A DNA stretch of 64,000 nt from assembly GCF_023516715.1 (NCBI RefSeq), contig NZ_JAMGSI010000002.1:372001-436000 (forward strand), given 5' to 3'. This document shows positions 38,969 to 47,501 of this stretch, piece by piece. The notes beneath the pieces are model-generated. The model was not told the origin of the DNA. It ran no database searches and saw only the letters and a program-made list of their open reading frames with translations. The first letter of the stretch is position 1. The number at the start of each line of letters is the position of its first letter. This stretch comes from Akkermansia massiliensis (GTDB lineage: Bacteria; Verrucomicrobiota; Verrucomicrobiia; Verrucomicrobiales; Akkermansiaceae). A program made the position numbers and the translations under genes.

Positions 38969-40531
38969 CTACCGCTGGGGCACCAGCACGACGTCATAAC
39001 CGAAGATGTCCGCAAACAGGTCGCCCTTCAGCCGCAGCGCCAGGTCTTCCACGGCGGTTTCACGCACGCCCTGGAGCTCCAGCTCCAGCATCCGGCCCCG
39101 GATGCGCGCCCGGACGCCGTTCACGCGCTGGGCATGGCCGCGTTCCAGGGCGTCCGCCACGCGCAGGATGGCAGCCATCTTGGCTACGCGCATGCGGTCC
39201 GTCAGCTCCAGCTCCCCGTACATGGGGTCGGAATTGGCGGGCACCTCATGCCGATGGTAGCGGGCCAACAGGGCGATCGTTTCCACGTCGTCCCGGGAAA
39301 GGCCGAAGATTTCACTGTTCAGGATGATGTACTGGGAATGGAGCTGGTGGTCCTGCTGGCTGATGAAAGACCCCACCTCATGCAGGATGGAGGCCACCTC
39401 CAGCAGCAGCCGGTCGTGCTCGGAAAGGCGGTGCAGGTCCTGGAGCTGGTCAAACATTTCCATGCACAGGCGCGCCACATGCTCGCGGTGCCCCTTGTCC
39501 GCCTTGTACCTGTCCGCCAGAATCCCGGCGAAGTGGAGCACCTCCGCCTCCAGGTCCCCCGGATGCTGTTCCGCCCGGATCAGGCTGCTTGAGAATTCCT
39601 CGTCATAGCCGCTTCCGGGGATGATCACGTCATTCAGGTTCAGGCTGCGGGCAATCATCTCCGTCATCAGCACGGCGGGCAGAAGGGAATCCACCCCGGC
39701 AAAGTCCGCCCCGTAAACGTTCATGCGCTGCTCCAGGGTGGTGCGGGACATCCGTTCCGCTTCCGCCACCAAGGCGGAACACGCCACCTTGCCTTCCGGC
39801 GTGGGGTCCAGGCGGTCACGGAGCTGCTGCATCTCCTGGCCGATGACGATGAGCCCAGCGAGGCCCTTGACGCCGCCGTAATCCAGGCAAATCTGGTCCA
39901 CCTGCCCGCGCATGTGCTCCCGTAGCAGGGAAAGTTCCGCCACATCGTCCCCGTATTCTATTTCTCCGACGGCCTCGCCCGTGCGGTGCGTCCCCAGCCG
40001 GTAGCAGGAATAGCGCACGATGCGCCCCTTTTGGAACAGGAGCACGCGGGTATTGCCCGGCCCCGTATGGACCACGAGCACCTTTTTCTTGCTGAATCCC
40101 GGGTATTGCGCCAGCGTTTCCTGCACCTTCACGTAAATGAGGCGCGTCATCTTGCCGTCGTCAATCCGGCGTCCCCGCAGGCCGTGGGCCACGTGCATGC
40201 GGTTGACGAACACGTCCACATTGTCCGCCTCGGAAATGATGTTGGAGATCATGAGCCGGACGGAAAGCCTGCTGCCGGTTCCGTATTCCTTGAGAATTTC
40301 CAGATAGTCTCCGATGATTTGCACGCAACGGTCCATGGTATGCCGGGAAATGCGGTGGAAACGGAAGATGTCCCGCGCCATGGGCACGGGCTGCTGGAGG
40401 AAGTCCAGCAGGCGAATCCTGTCCTGAACCACCTCAGCCACCATCAGGCTCATGGAGCTCGGCCCCAGGTAGATCACCGCCTGCGTTGATAATTCCGAAT
40501 CCTGAACCTGCTCGCCTTGAATCATTGCCAT
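38969..40531 (-). CDS. ppx: Ppx/GppA-like protein with degenerate phosphate-binding motifs
   Basis: A 520-residue protein in the exopolyphosphatase slot next to ppk1. I start at ATG 40531 (MAMIQGEQVQDSE); upstream codons do not resemble the family. The overall layout is Ppx/GppA: an ASKHA-type N-terminal half and a C-terminal HD-type half (HVARLCMEMFDQLQDLHRL, 'LEVASILHEVGSFISQQDHQ', 'ALLARYHRHEVPA'). In the N-terminal half the usual D-L-G-S-N-S loop reads VIYLGPSSMSL and the second loop, usually D-I-G-G-G-S-T-E, reads VVHTGPGNTR. The Asp residues and most glycines are lost. The protein may be inactive, regulatory or of altered substrate. Confidence 0.8.
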   Translation of the reverse strand: MAMIQGEQVQDSELSTQAVIYLGPSSMSLMVAEVVQDRIRLLDFLQQPVPMARDIFRFHRISRHTMDRCVQIIGDYLEILKEYGTGSRLSVRLMISNIISEADNVDVFVNRMHVAHGLRGRRIDDGKMTRLIYVKVQETLAQYPGFSKKKVLVVHTGPGNTRVLLFQKGRIVRYSCYRLGTHRTGEAVGEIEYGDDVAELSLLREHMRGQVDQICLDYGGVKGLAGLIVIGQEMQQLRDRLDPTPEGKVACSALVAEAERMSRTTLEQRMNVYGADFAGVDSLLPAVLMTEMIARSLNLNDVIIPGSGYDEEFSSSLIRAEQHPGDLEAEVLHFAGILADRYKADKGHREHVARLCMEMFDQLQDLHRLSEHDRLLLEVASILHEVGSFISQQDHQLHSQYIILNSEIFGLSRDDVETIALLARYHRHEVPANSDPMYGELELTDRMRVAKMAAILRVADALERGHAQRVNGVRARIRGRMLELELQGVRETAVEDLALRLKGDLFADIFGYDVVLVPQR

Positions 40532-40690
40532 ACCATGTATTGTTTCCCAGCCGTGGAGCAAGAATGGCGGCGTGACAAAAGCGCCATCCCCGCCCGTTCC
40601 AGCAAGGGGCAGAATAAGGAATTTGCCTTTTGACGGCAAGAGATAAGCGCGGCTCCTTTTCCGGTCCGGAGGAACGGCCCTGCAGGGCGG

Positions 40691-41764
40691 CTATTTCCCG
40701 TAGGCTCCCAGCAGGGGAACCAGGCGCGGGGCAAACCTTTTCATGCAGAAGAAGAGCCCCGCCAGCACGGCGAAGATGACCGGAACCAGGCAGAGCCACA
40801 GGACGTCCCAGGCCTCCCCCTTCCACGTAATCCAGCCGCTTTCACGCAGCAGGATGATGACGATGTAGTGCGTGCCGAAGATGAAGAAGCACGCCGGGGC
40901 CAGCCCCGCCACCCATCTGGCCGCGCGCGGAAACCATTCCGTGAACAGAATGGCCAGGGACATCAGCCCCAGCATTCCCAGCGCAATAAGCATGGAGTTG
41001 TGCTGGTCCCGGTGGCCCACCAGCCACCAAGTGAGCGCGAGCGTGGCAAGCAGGAACGGCACCGCATACCGTCGCACGGATTCCGTCAGGAACGGAAGGG
41101 AGTAACGGGATACGTACATCCCCACCAGGAAAAAGCCCAGGCTGTTGGCGATAGGATAGTCATGATCCGCCAGGTCCAGCGCAAAGTAGTTCAGGGAGAG
41201 CATGATGATTCCCACCCAGAGCATGTAGTTCCCCATGCGGTACAGGAGGGGCGCTACAGCGGTATAAATGATGATGTCGCGCAGAAACCACATGGGGGCG
41301 TCCACCGGGTGCCCGGCAATGCCCAGGCAGCGGCCGAACGCCGCGAGGGCGGACCAGAAGCCGCTGCCCGCCTCCCCCTTCAGCCATGCATACATGGGCT
41401 GGTAGGAGGCGTAGTATTCATGAAGGGGGGACCAGCCGATCAGAACGGCCGCCGCCAGCCCCCACACCAGGTACGGGCGGAGAAGAAACCAGCTCCGCTT
41501 CCACAGGAAAAAGCTCCCCCCGTCCAGCGGACCGAACGAACCGCGCCCCACAAAGTAACCCGCCGCCAGCAGGAAAAAGGGAGTGCGCGCCGCCAGAAAT
41601 TCCGCCCATATCCACCGGTAGAGCTCCGCCGAATAGAAGGCCATGTGGTTTGCAATAATCAGGATGCAGGCAATCACACGGGCCACATCCACCCACACCA
41701 TCCGGTGCGTGGCCGTCCTCTCCAGAATTACGGGAGCGGGAATCTGGGCGTCCGGCGGCGTCAT
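40691..41764 (-). CDS. Acyltransferase-3 family membrane protein
   Basis: A 357-residue polytopic membrane protein with about 10 hydrophobic helices. The N-terminal 'RMVWVDVARVIACILIIANHMAFYS' carries the conserved Asp-x-x-R and the catalytic-type His after the first helix, as in OafA/YrhL-type acyltransferase-3 proteins that O-acylate polysaccharides or lipids. 'FLAARTPFFLLAAGYFVGRG' and 'MWFLRDIIIYTAVAPLLY' are further family blocks. It follows map after 18 bases, which is unusual for a translation operon and suggests read-through. Substrate unknown, plausibly a surface glycan. Confidence 0.8.
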   Translation of the reverse strand: MTPPDAQIPAPVILERTATHRMVWVDVARVIACILIIANHMAFYSAELYRWIWAEFLAARTPFFLLAAGYFVGRGSFGPLDGGSFFLWKRSWFLLRPYLVWGLAAAVLIGWSPLHEYYASYQPMYAWLKGEAGSGFWSALAAFGRCLGIAGHPVDAPMWFLRDIIIYTAVAPLLYRMGNYMLWVGIIMLSLNYFALDLADHDYPIANSLGFFLVGMYVSRYSLPFLTESVRRYAVPFLLATLALTWWLVGHRDQHNSMLIALGMLGLMSLAILFTEWFPRAARWVAGLAPACFFIFGTHYIVIILLRESGWITWKGEAWDVLWLCLVPVIFAVLAGLFFCMKRFAPRLVPLLGAYGK

Positions 41765-41782
41765 TCCCTTGCGGGGCTGGAG

Positions 41783-42580
41783 TTACAAAGGGGCGATGCC
41801 GAGCTGCTCCGGCAACGCGATGCGGGGGCGCTCCGTCACAATCAGGGGAGCCCCGTCCGTCACGATGACCGTGTGTTCAAAGTGGGCGGATGGCTTGCCG
41901 TCCGCCGTGACGACCGTCCAGCCGTCATCCAGAATCTTGACGGAAGGCCTGCCGGCGTTCACCATCGGTTCGATAGCCAGCGCCATGCCCTTTTTCAGGC
42001 GCGGAAGCTTGTAATGGGGGCGGTAGTTGGGAACCTGGGGCTCTTCATGCAGATGGCGGCCTATGCCATGGCCTACAAAGTCCCTGACCACGGTGTACCC
42101 GCGGGGACGCACAAAGCCCTCCACAGCCGCGCAGACGTCCGCCAGCAGCGCGCCGGGCCTCACCAGTTCAATGGCACGGAACAGGGATTCCTCCGTCACG
42201 GCCAGCAGGCGCAGCTTTTCCGGGTCCACCATGCCCACGGGCACGGTCATGGCGTTGTCTCCATGCCAGCCGTCCACAATGGCACCCACGTCCAGGCTCA
42301 CGATGTCCCCGTTCTGGATGCGGCGCGGACCGCCGCTGCCGTGCACCACTTCCTCATTGATGGAAATGCAGAGCTGGCCGGGGAACCCGCGGTACTGGTA
42401 GAAGGAGTTGCCTACCTTGTGCTTCTTGAAGATTTCACGCGCGATGTCGTCTATTTCCCGCGTGGTGCGGCCCGCCTGGACCTCGGCTCCGATCTCCATC
42501 AAGATTTCCGCCGTTACAGCTCCGGCCTTTTGCATTTTGGCAACCTCGCCGGGAGACTTGATGTGGATTCGTTCTGCCAT
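41783..42580 (-). CDS. map: Type I methionine aminopeptidase
   Basis: Removes the N-terminal Met from nascent proteins. The 265-residue pita-bread fold enzyme shows the five metal ligands: Asp in VSLDVGAIVDGW, Asp in GWHGDNAMTVPVG, His in FVGHGIGRHLHEEP, Glu in LAIEPMVNAG and Glu in SAHFEHTVIVT. The N-terminal 'IKSPGEVAKMQKAGAVTAEIL' is typical. It lacks the SH3-binding zinc extension seen in some types. Start codon 13 bases after the adk stop, in the classic secY-adk-map order. Confidence 0.96.
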   Translation of the reverse strand: MAERIHIKSPGEVAKMQKAGAVTAEILMEIGAEVQAGRTTREIDDIAREIFKKHKVGNSFYQYRGFPGQLCISINEEVVHGSGGPRRIQNGDIVSLDVGAIVDGWHGDNAMTVPVGMVDPEKLRLLAVTEESLFRAIELVRPGALLADVCAAVEGFVRPRGYTVVRDFVGHGIGRHLHEEPQVPNYRPHYKLPRLKKGMALAIEPMVNAGRPSVKILDDGWTVVTADGKPSAHFEHTVIVTDGAPLIVTERPRIALPEQLGIAPL

Positions 42581-42593
42581 GGAATTCGTCTTT

Positions 42594-43244
42594 CTATTGC
42601 CGGTATTCTTCCAGCTTGCGGGCCAGGTCGCGGGAAACCTCGGCAGGTTCCCGTTCCTCGGTTACCGTCATTTTAACCACCAGGCCGCGGGCTTCGTAGT
42701 ACCTGGCTACGGGCAGCGTCATGGCTTCAAAGTCTTTCCAGCGGCGGGCGAAGGCCTCCATGTTGTCATCCTTGCGGGAGACCATTTTGCCTCCGCATTT
42801 GGAGCATTCCTCTTCCGATGTCTGCACCACATGGCCGCACGTGGAGCATTCCCGGCGGTGCATGATGCGCTGTTCAATGAGTTCCCGGGCTACGTCCATC
42901 CAGACGACCACGTCCACGGAGGTTCCGCGCTGGGTCAGGAAATGGTCCAGGGCTTCCGCCTGCGCAACCGTGCGGGGATAGCCGTCCAGCAGCCATGCGT
43001 CATTGTCCATTTCCGAAAGCCAGCCGCGCACCATGTCGTTGACGATCTCGTCCGGAACCAGCATGGCCTTGTCCATATAGCCCAGGGCTTTCCGTCCCAG
43101 CTCCGTGCAGGATTCCACTTCCCGCCGCAGCAGGGAGCCGGTGCTCAGGGAGTTCAGGTTGAAAGTATCAGCCAGAAACCGGCCCTGGGTTCCTTTGCCG
43201 GATGCGGGAGGCCCAACCAGGATGAAATGCTTGAGATCCTTCAT
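42594..43244 (-). CDS. adk: Adenylate kinase
   Basis: Interconverts ATP + AMP and 2 ADP. A 216-residue long-form kinase: P-loop 'FILVGPPASGKGTQ' (residues 7-20), NMP-binding 'LSTGSLLRREV', 'DEIVNDMVRGWL', 'WLLDGYPRTVAQAEALD', and a LID with four Cys (CSTC then CSKC, about residues 127-149), which should bind zinc. I start at ATG 43244 because the P-loop sits a few residues in, as in the family; upstream codons overlap secY. Located between secY and map (32- and 13-base gaps). Confidence 0.96.
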   Translation of the reverse strand: MKDLKHFILVGPPASGKGTQGRFLADTFNLNSLSTGSLLRREVESCTELGRKALGYMDKAMLVPDEIVNDMVRGWLSEMDNDAWLLDGYPRTVAQAEALDHFLTQRGTSVDVVVWMDVARELIEQRIMHRRECSTCGHVVQTSEEECSKCGGKMVSRKDDNMEAFARRWKDFEAMTLPVARYYEARGLVVKMTVTEEREPAEVSRDLARKLEEYRQ

Positions 43245-43276
43245 GTCTTTACTTTCGGAAGAGGGAATGGCGTTCC

Positions 43277-44779
43277 TTACTGCATGGCATTGTAGGCGAT
43301 GGCACCAGCCAGCACCAGCAGGGCGATGACGACCCACATGACGGTGACCGTGCGGCTGCCTGCGGCGGCTCCGGTACCCTGGATGTGACCGTATTTGCCC
43401 TTGAGCTTGCCTTTTTTCAGGAAGCCATCGTAGTTGCGGGAGAGAAGAGTGGTTTCCACCTGGCGCATCATGTCAAGCAGCACGCCGACCAGAATCAGAA
43501 GGCTGGTGCCCCCGAAGAATTGGGTGACCAGGTAGGGGATGCTGCCCCCGATGTTCAGCAGGGAAGGCAGGAAGTAGATGAGGGTCAGGAATGCGGAACC
43601 GGCAAAGGTCAGCCTCTGCATGGTCTGGTCCAGGAAAAGGGCGGTGGGAGGTCCGGGGCGGATGCCGGGGATGTAGCCGCCGTTGCGCTTCAGGTCTTCC
43701 GCGATCTGGGAGGGCTGGAACATGGTAGCCACCCAGAAGTAGGAGAAGAAGAAGATCATGAGGCCGGAAATGATGTAGTAGCCGGAGGAAGCGGGGTTCA
43801 TCCAGTCATTCATCTTGGTGGCGATCCACTGCAGCGTGGTGTTGTAGTGGGCGATCTGGGAGAAGAGCACCTGCGGAAGGGACAGGATGGCCGTGGCGAA
43901 GATGACGGGCATCACGCCGGAGTAGTTGAGCTTGAGCGGCAGGTACTGAGTGGCGCCGTTGAACATTTTATTGCCCATGACCCGTTTGGCGTATTGCACG
44001 GGTATGCGCCGCTGGGCCTGCGTTACCGTGACGACGAGCGCCACCACGATAATCAGGAAGGCGATCAGGGCCACGAGCAGCATGGCGCCCATCGGGACAA
44101 CCGCGCCGTCCTTGTACACCAGCGTTTTCCAGGCCAGGGTCACCGCGCCCGGAAGGGCATGGATAATGTTGACGGAAATAATGAGGGAGACGCCGTTGCC
44201 GACGCCGCGCTCCGTAATCTGGTCGCCTATCCACATCAGGAACATGGTGCCCGCCACCATGATGAGCACCGTCATCAGGGCAAACTGCATGCCTGGGTCA
44301 ATGACGAGCTGGCAGTCCGGAGGGATGTTGAGGCCCACGGCTTTCAAACGGTCCGGATGTTCCAATGTACCGACCAGGAACCAGCCCTGCACAATGGCGA
44401 TGACGATGGCAATGGCGCGCGTCCATTTGGTCATCTTCTGGCGGCCTCCCTCTTCCCGCACCATCTTGGCCCACTGGGGAACCACCGCGGAAAGGAGCTG
44501 GGTCATGATGGAAGCGGAGATGTAGGGCATGATGCCCAGCGCAAAAATGCCGCACTGCTGCAGGCCGCCGCCGGAAAAGATGGTCAGCACGGTAGCCAGG
44601 CCCGCGCCGGGGCCGCTGGCATTCGCGGAGGCTTCAATCACTTTCTGCAGCTCCATGACGTCAATGCCCGGCAGGGGTATCTGTACCCCCAGGCGGACGA
44701 CGACGATCATCGCCAGTGTGAACAAAATCCGGTGCCTGAGCTCCGGTACTTTCATGGAGTTTGCAAATGCGGATATCAT
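43277..44779 (-). CDS. secY: Protein translocase subunit SecY
   Basis: The channel subunit of the SecYEG translocon, 500 residues with the 10-helix pattern. Conserved blocks: 'RILFTLAMIVVVRLGVQIPLPGID', 'LGIMPYISASIMTQLLSAVVPQ', 'GNGVSLIISVNIIHALPG', 'RRIPVQYAKRVMG' (ribosome-docking loop), 'LNYSGVMPVIFATAILSLPQVLF', 'IAEDLKRNGGYIPGIRPG' and 'FGGTSLLILVGVLLDMMRQVE'. It is longer than the E. coli protein by about 55 residues, mainly in loops. It follows rplO after 140 bases that contain a strong hairpin. Confidence 0.97.
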   Translation of the reverse strand: MISAFANSMKVPELRHRILFTLAMIVVVRLGVQIPLPGIDVMELQKVIEASANASGPGAGLATVLTIFSGGGLQQCGIFALGIMPYISASIMTQLLSAVVPQWAKMVREEGGRQKMTKWTRAIAIVIAIVQGWFLVGTLEHPDRLKAVGLNIPPDCQLVIDPGMQFALMTVLIMVAGTMFLMWIGDQITERGVGNGVSLIISVNIIHALPGAVTLAWKTLVYKDGAVVPMGAMLLVALIAFLIIVVALVVTVTQAQRRIPVQYAKRVMGNKMFNGATQYLPLKLNYSGVMPVIFATAILSLPQVLFSQIAHYNTTLQWIATKMNDWMNPASSGYYIISGLMIFFFSYFWVATMFQPSQIAEDLKRNGGYIPGIRPGPPTALFLDQTMQRLTFAGSAFLTLIYFLPSLLNIGGSIPYLVTQFFGGTSLLILVGVLLDMMRQVETTLLSRNYDGFLKKGKLKGKYGHIQGTGAAAGSRTVTVMWVVIALLVLAGAIAYNAMQ

Positions 44780-44877
44780 GGTCCTGTAATATAGAAGTTG
44801 TCGCGCAGCTTGGCTTGCATGTCACGGCGGCTTGTACCCGGGGCATCCATGGGGACCGCAACAGTAAACACAATGAT

Positions 44878-44910
44878 GCGAACCGGGTCAAGCTGCATGA
44901 CCCGGTTCGC
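44878..44910 (-). terminator. Strong hairpin between rplO and secY
   Basis: A perfect 13-base stem (GCGAACCGGGTCA / TGACCCGGTTCGC) with a 7-base loop, 9 bases after the rplO stop. Only a poor T-tract (ATCATTGTGTTTACTG) follows on the minus strand, so it may be a partial terminator or a 3'-end stabiliser that lowers secY relative to ribosomal proteins. Confidence 0.55.
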
Positions 44911-44919
44911 CAAATGTGA

Positions 44920-45378
44920 TTAGGCTTCGCTGAGCACGGTGACGGTGCCACCGGCCTGAGTCACCTTTTCGCGGGCGCTGGCGCTCACGAAGTCCACGAC
45001 TACGTTCAGGCTTTTGGTCAGGGTGCCGTTGCCGAGAAGTTTCACGGCGTCACAGGGACCTTGAACGAGCTTGGCTGCACGCAGGGTGTTTTCATCAACC
45101 GTAGCGCCGGCTTCAAACACGCGTTCGAGCTGGGAGAGGTTGACGATGAGGATTTTGTCCTGGAAGCGGGTGTTGTTGAACCCCTTCTTGGGCAGACGGC
45201 GGTGAAGGGGCATCTGGCCGCCTTCAAATCCCGGGCGGATGGAGCCGCCGGAACGGGCCTTCTGGCCCTTGTTGCCTTTGCCGCAGGTCTTGCCGAGACC
45301 GGAGCTTTCCCCGTTGCCGAGGCGCTTCCTGCGGTGCTTGGCTCCCGGATTGGGCTTAATCGTATGAAGCTGTAACAT
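44920..45378 (-). CDS. rplO: 50S ribosomal protein L15
   Basis: A 152-residue ribosomal protein with the family start 'MLQLHTIKPNPGAKHRRKRLGNGESSGLGKTCGKGNKGQKARSGG' pattern (Gly-rich, basic N-terminal arm) and the 'RPGFEGGQMPLHRRLPKKGFNN' block. The ATG at 45378 matches the family; an upstream start would add 13 unrelated residues. Positioned between rpsE and secY. rpmD, normally just upstream, is missing (62-base gap only). Confidence 0.96.
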   Translation of the reverse strand: MLQLHTIKPNPGAKHRRKRLGNGESSGLGKTCGKGNKGQKARSGGSIRPGFEGGQMPLHRRLPKKGFNNTRFQDKILIVNLSQLERVFEAGATVDENTLRAAKLVQGPCDAVKLLGNGTLTKSLNVVVDFVSASAREKVTQAGGTVTVLSEA

Positions 45379-45440
45379 GTTATTTACAATGGTTGGATTT
45401 CGTGGAGGCGGCGGCACGGGGCGACCGCCTCCTGGTCAGA

Positions 45441-46112
45441 TTAGATGGCCTTTTCCTTCTTCTTGCCGCGGTCGGCAAGAACCTGGTCGCTCGTGCGCAG
45501 GGAAGCGAGAGCCTGCAGGGTAGCCTTCACCACGTTGGCATGGTTGGAGGAACCGAGGGATTTGGCAACGATGTCACGCACGCCGGCTGCTTCCAGCACG
45601 GCACGGATGGTGTTGCCGGCAATGAGGCCGGTACCGGGGGAGGCGGGCTTCAGGAGCACCTTGCCGCCGCCGAATTCGGAGTAGACTTCATGCGGAATCG
45701 TGCCGTTGGCGATGGAGACCGGGCGAAGCTGGCGCTTGGCGGCTTCCGTAGCCTTGCGGATGGCGTCTGCCACTTCATTGGCCTTGCCGAAGCCGAAGCC
45801 TACGCGGCCTTCCATGTCGCCGCTCACGACGAGGGCGGAGAAGGAGAAGCGGCGGCCGCCCTTGACGACCTTGGCGCAACGGTTGATGAACACAACCTTT
45901 TCAGCGAGCTGGGGGCCTTCTTCCACGGGAGCTTCAGCCTGGGGGCCACGGCGTCCGTCACGGCGGGGACCACGGGGTCCGCGGCCATTCTGGCCGTCAC
46001 GGCGGGGTCCGCGGGGACCGCGGAAGTCGCGGCCGCCCTGTGCGGGTTGCTGCGCTTGAGCGGGAGCGGCGGCTTCCGTAGCAGGAGCAGTGTTTTCCGT
46101 TTCGTTATTCAT
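45441..46112 (-). CDS. rpsE: 30S ribosomal protein S5 with Arg-Gly-Pro-rich N-terminal extension
   Basis: Small-subunit protein important for decoding accuracy and assembly. The canonical S5 begins near residue 70 ([31 protein letters not shown]) and includes the double-stranded-RNA-binding domain and '[43 protein letters not shown]'. Before it is a roughly 70-residue extension: Ala/Glu/Gln-rich first, then two 13-residue [10 protein letters not shown]-type repeats (about 31-57). Total 223 aa versus about 167 in E. coli. The start ATG at 46112 is 16 bases after the rplR stop. The extension probably contacts RNA. Confidence 0.95.
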   Translation of the reverse strand: MNNETENTAPATEAAAPAQAQQPAQGGRDFRGPRGPRRDGQNGRGPRGPRRDGRRGPQAEAPVEEGPQLAEKVVFINRCAKVVKGGRRFSFSALVVSGDMEGRVGFGFGKANEVADAIRKATEAAKRQLRPVSIANGTIPHEVYSEFGGGKVLLKPASPGTGLIAGNTIRAVLEAAGVRDIVAKSLGSSNHANVVKATLQALASLRTSDQVLADRGKKKEKAI

Positions 46113-46128
46113 TTAGGGAATCTTTCAA

Positions 46129-46491
46129 TTAGAATTTCAAACCAGTTTCGCGGGCGGCATCGGCCAGGGCCTTCACCTTGCCGCAGAACTTGAAGCCACC
46201 GCGGTCGAAGACGACTTCAGTGACATTGGCGGCCTTCGCACGTTCACCAATCAGGTTGCCTACCTTGGTGGCAGAGGCGCGGTTGGCGAGCTTGGAAGGA
46301 TCGGCGATGGAGGCATCGGCCGTGGAAGCGGAGCAGATGGTCTTGCCCACCGTGTCGTCGATGATCTGGGCATAGACGTGACGGTTGGAGAAATAGACAG
46401 CCAGGCGGGGGCGGGAAGCCGTTCCGGAGAGCTTTCTGCGGATGCGGCGGCGAACCTTGGCGCGGATGGCTTTGCGATTGATAGTACTCAT
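46129..46491 (-). CDS. rplR: 50S ribosomal protein L18
   Basis: A 120-residue 5S rRNA-binding protein of the central protuberance. Motifs: 'RAKVRRRIRRKLSGTASRPRLAVYFSNRHVYAQIIDD' and the end 'VVFDRGGFKFCGKVKALADAARETGLKF'. Length and basic N-terminus are typical. It lies between rplF (35-base gap) and rpsE in conserved order. Confidence 0.96.
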   Translation of the reverse strand: MSTINRKAIRAKVRRRIRRKLSGTASRPRLAVYFSNRHVYAQIIDDTVGKTICSASTADASIADPSKLANRASATKVGNLIGERAKAANVTEVVFDRGGFKFCGKVKALADAARETGLKF

Positions 46492-46526
46492 CGTGTATAA
46501 ATATGTTGTAATAGTTATTACCTGAA

Positions 46527-47066
46527 TTACTTACCGACGCTCTTGCCTTCCTTGCGGCGGATAACTTCACCGGCGAAGCGCACGCCCTTGCCCTTGTAGG
46601 GTTCCGGGGGATAGTACGCACGGACTTCAGCGGCAAACTGGCCTACGACCTGCTTGTCGATGCCTTCGACCGTCACTTTCGTGTTTTCGGTCACGGTCAC
46701 CTTGAGGCCTTCGGGAATTACCTGGTTGATCGGATGGGACTTGCCCAGGTTCAGGTCCAGGATGTTGCCCTTCACGGCGGCGCGGAAACCGACGCCGACG
46801 ATTTCAAGGTTTTTGACGAAGCCTTCGGAAACGCCGATGACCATGTTGTTCAACAGGGAACGGTTCGTGCCGTGCAGGGCGCGAAGCTGGCGGCTTTCGC
46901 CAGCGCGGTCAACGGAAAGCTGATTGCCTTCAACGGAGGCGGTGATGCCTTCCGGAAGCGTCCAGGAAAGCTTGCCTTTGGGGCCTTCCACCTGAACGGA
47001 AGAGCCGTTAACCTTTACCGTTACCTTGTCCGGCAATGTGATGGATTTTTTACCAACTCGGGACAT
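46527..47066 (-). CDS. rplF: 50S ribosomal protein L6
   Basis: A 179-residue protein at the base of the L7/L12 stalk. It has the duplicated L6 fold, start 'MSRVGKKSITLPDKVTVKVNGSSVQVEGPKG', 'ALHGTNRSLLNNMVIGVSEGF' and the C-terminal signature 'YYPPEPYKGKGVRFAGEVIRRKEGKS'. Its start is 21 bases after the rpsH stop. Confidence 0.97.
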   Translation of the reverse strand: MSRVGKKSITLPDKVTVKVNGSSVQVEGPKGKLSWTLPEGITASVEGNQLSVDRAGESRQLRALHGTNRSLLNNMVIGVSEGFVKNLEIVGVGFRAAVKGNILDLNLGKSHPINQVIPEGLKVTVTENTKVTVEGIDKQVVGQFAAEVRAYYPPEPYKGKGVRFAGEVIRRKEGKSVGK

Positions 47067-47087
47067 ATGTTTAGGAAATGTTAATGG

Positions 47088-47489
47088 TTACCATACAAGG
47101 GCGAGAAGTTCGCCGCCGATGCTCTGCTTGCGCGCCTGCGCACCGGTCATCACACCACGGGAGGTGGAGACGATGGCAATGCCAAGCCCACTGAGAACGC
47201 GGGGAATGTCCTCGGAAGAAACGTACTGGCGGCGGCCCGGCTTGGAGCTGCGCTTCACGTCGGTGACGACCGGCTTGCCCTGGGGGGTAAATTTGGTCTT
47301 CACCTTGATTTGCTTCTTGGTTCCTTCACCGGTCACTTCATAGTTCCAGATGTAGCCTTCTTCCTGCAGAATCCGGGCGATTTCCACCTTGATGTTGGAG
47401 CAGGGAGCGGTAAATTCCTCGTTGCCGGCCAGGCTGGCGTTTTTCAGGCGGGTGAGGAAGTCGGAAATGGGGTCACTTAATACGGCCAT
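47088..47489 (-). CDS. rpsH: 30S ribosomal protein S8
   Basis: A 133-residue primary 16S rRNA-binding protein. Start 'MAVLSDPISDFLTRLKNASLAG' and end 'GLGIAIVSTSRGVMTGAQARKQSIGGELLALVW' carry the family signature (S-T-S-x-G-x-x-T). It begins 12 bases after the rplE stop, so there is no room for rpsN, which normally separates them. In E. coli S8 represses the spc operon; whether it does here is unknown. Confidence 0.97.
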   Translation of the reverse strand: MAVLSDPISDFLTRLKNASLAGNEEFTAPCSNIKVEIARILQEEGYIWNYEVTGEGTKKQIKVKTKFTPQGKPVVTDVKRSSKPGRRQYVSSEDIPRVLSGLGIAIVSTSRGVMTGAQARKQSIGGELLALVW

Positions 47490-47501
47490 GGTAAGAAATA
47501 G

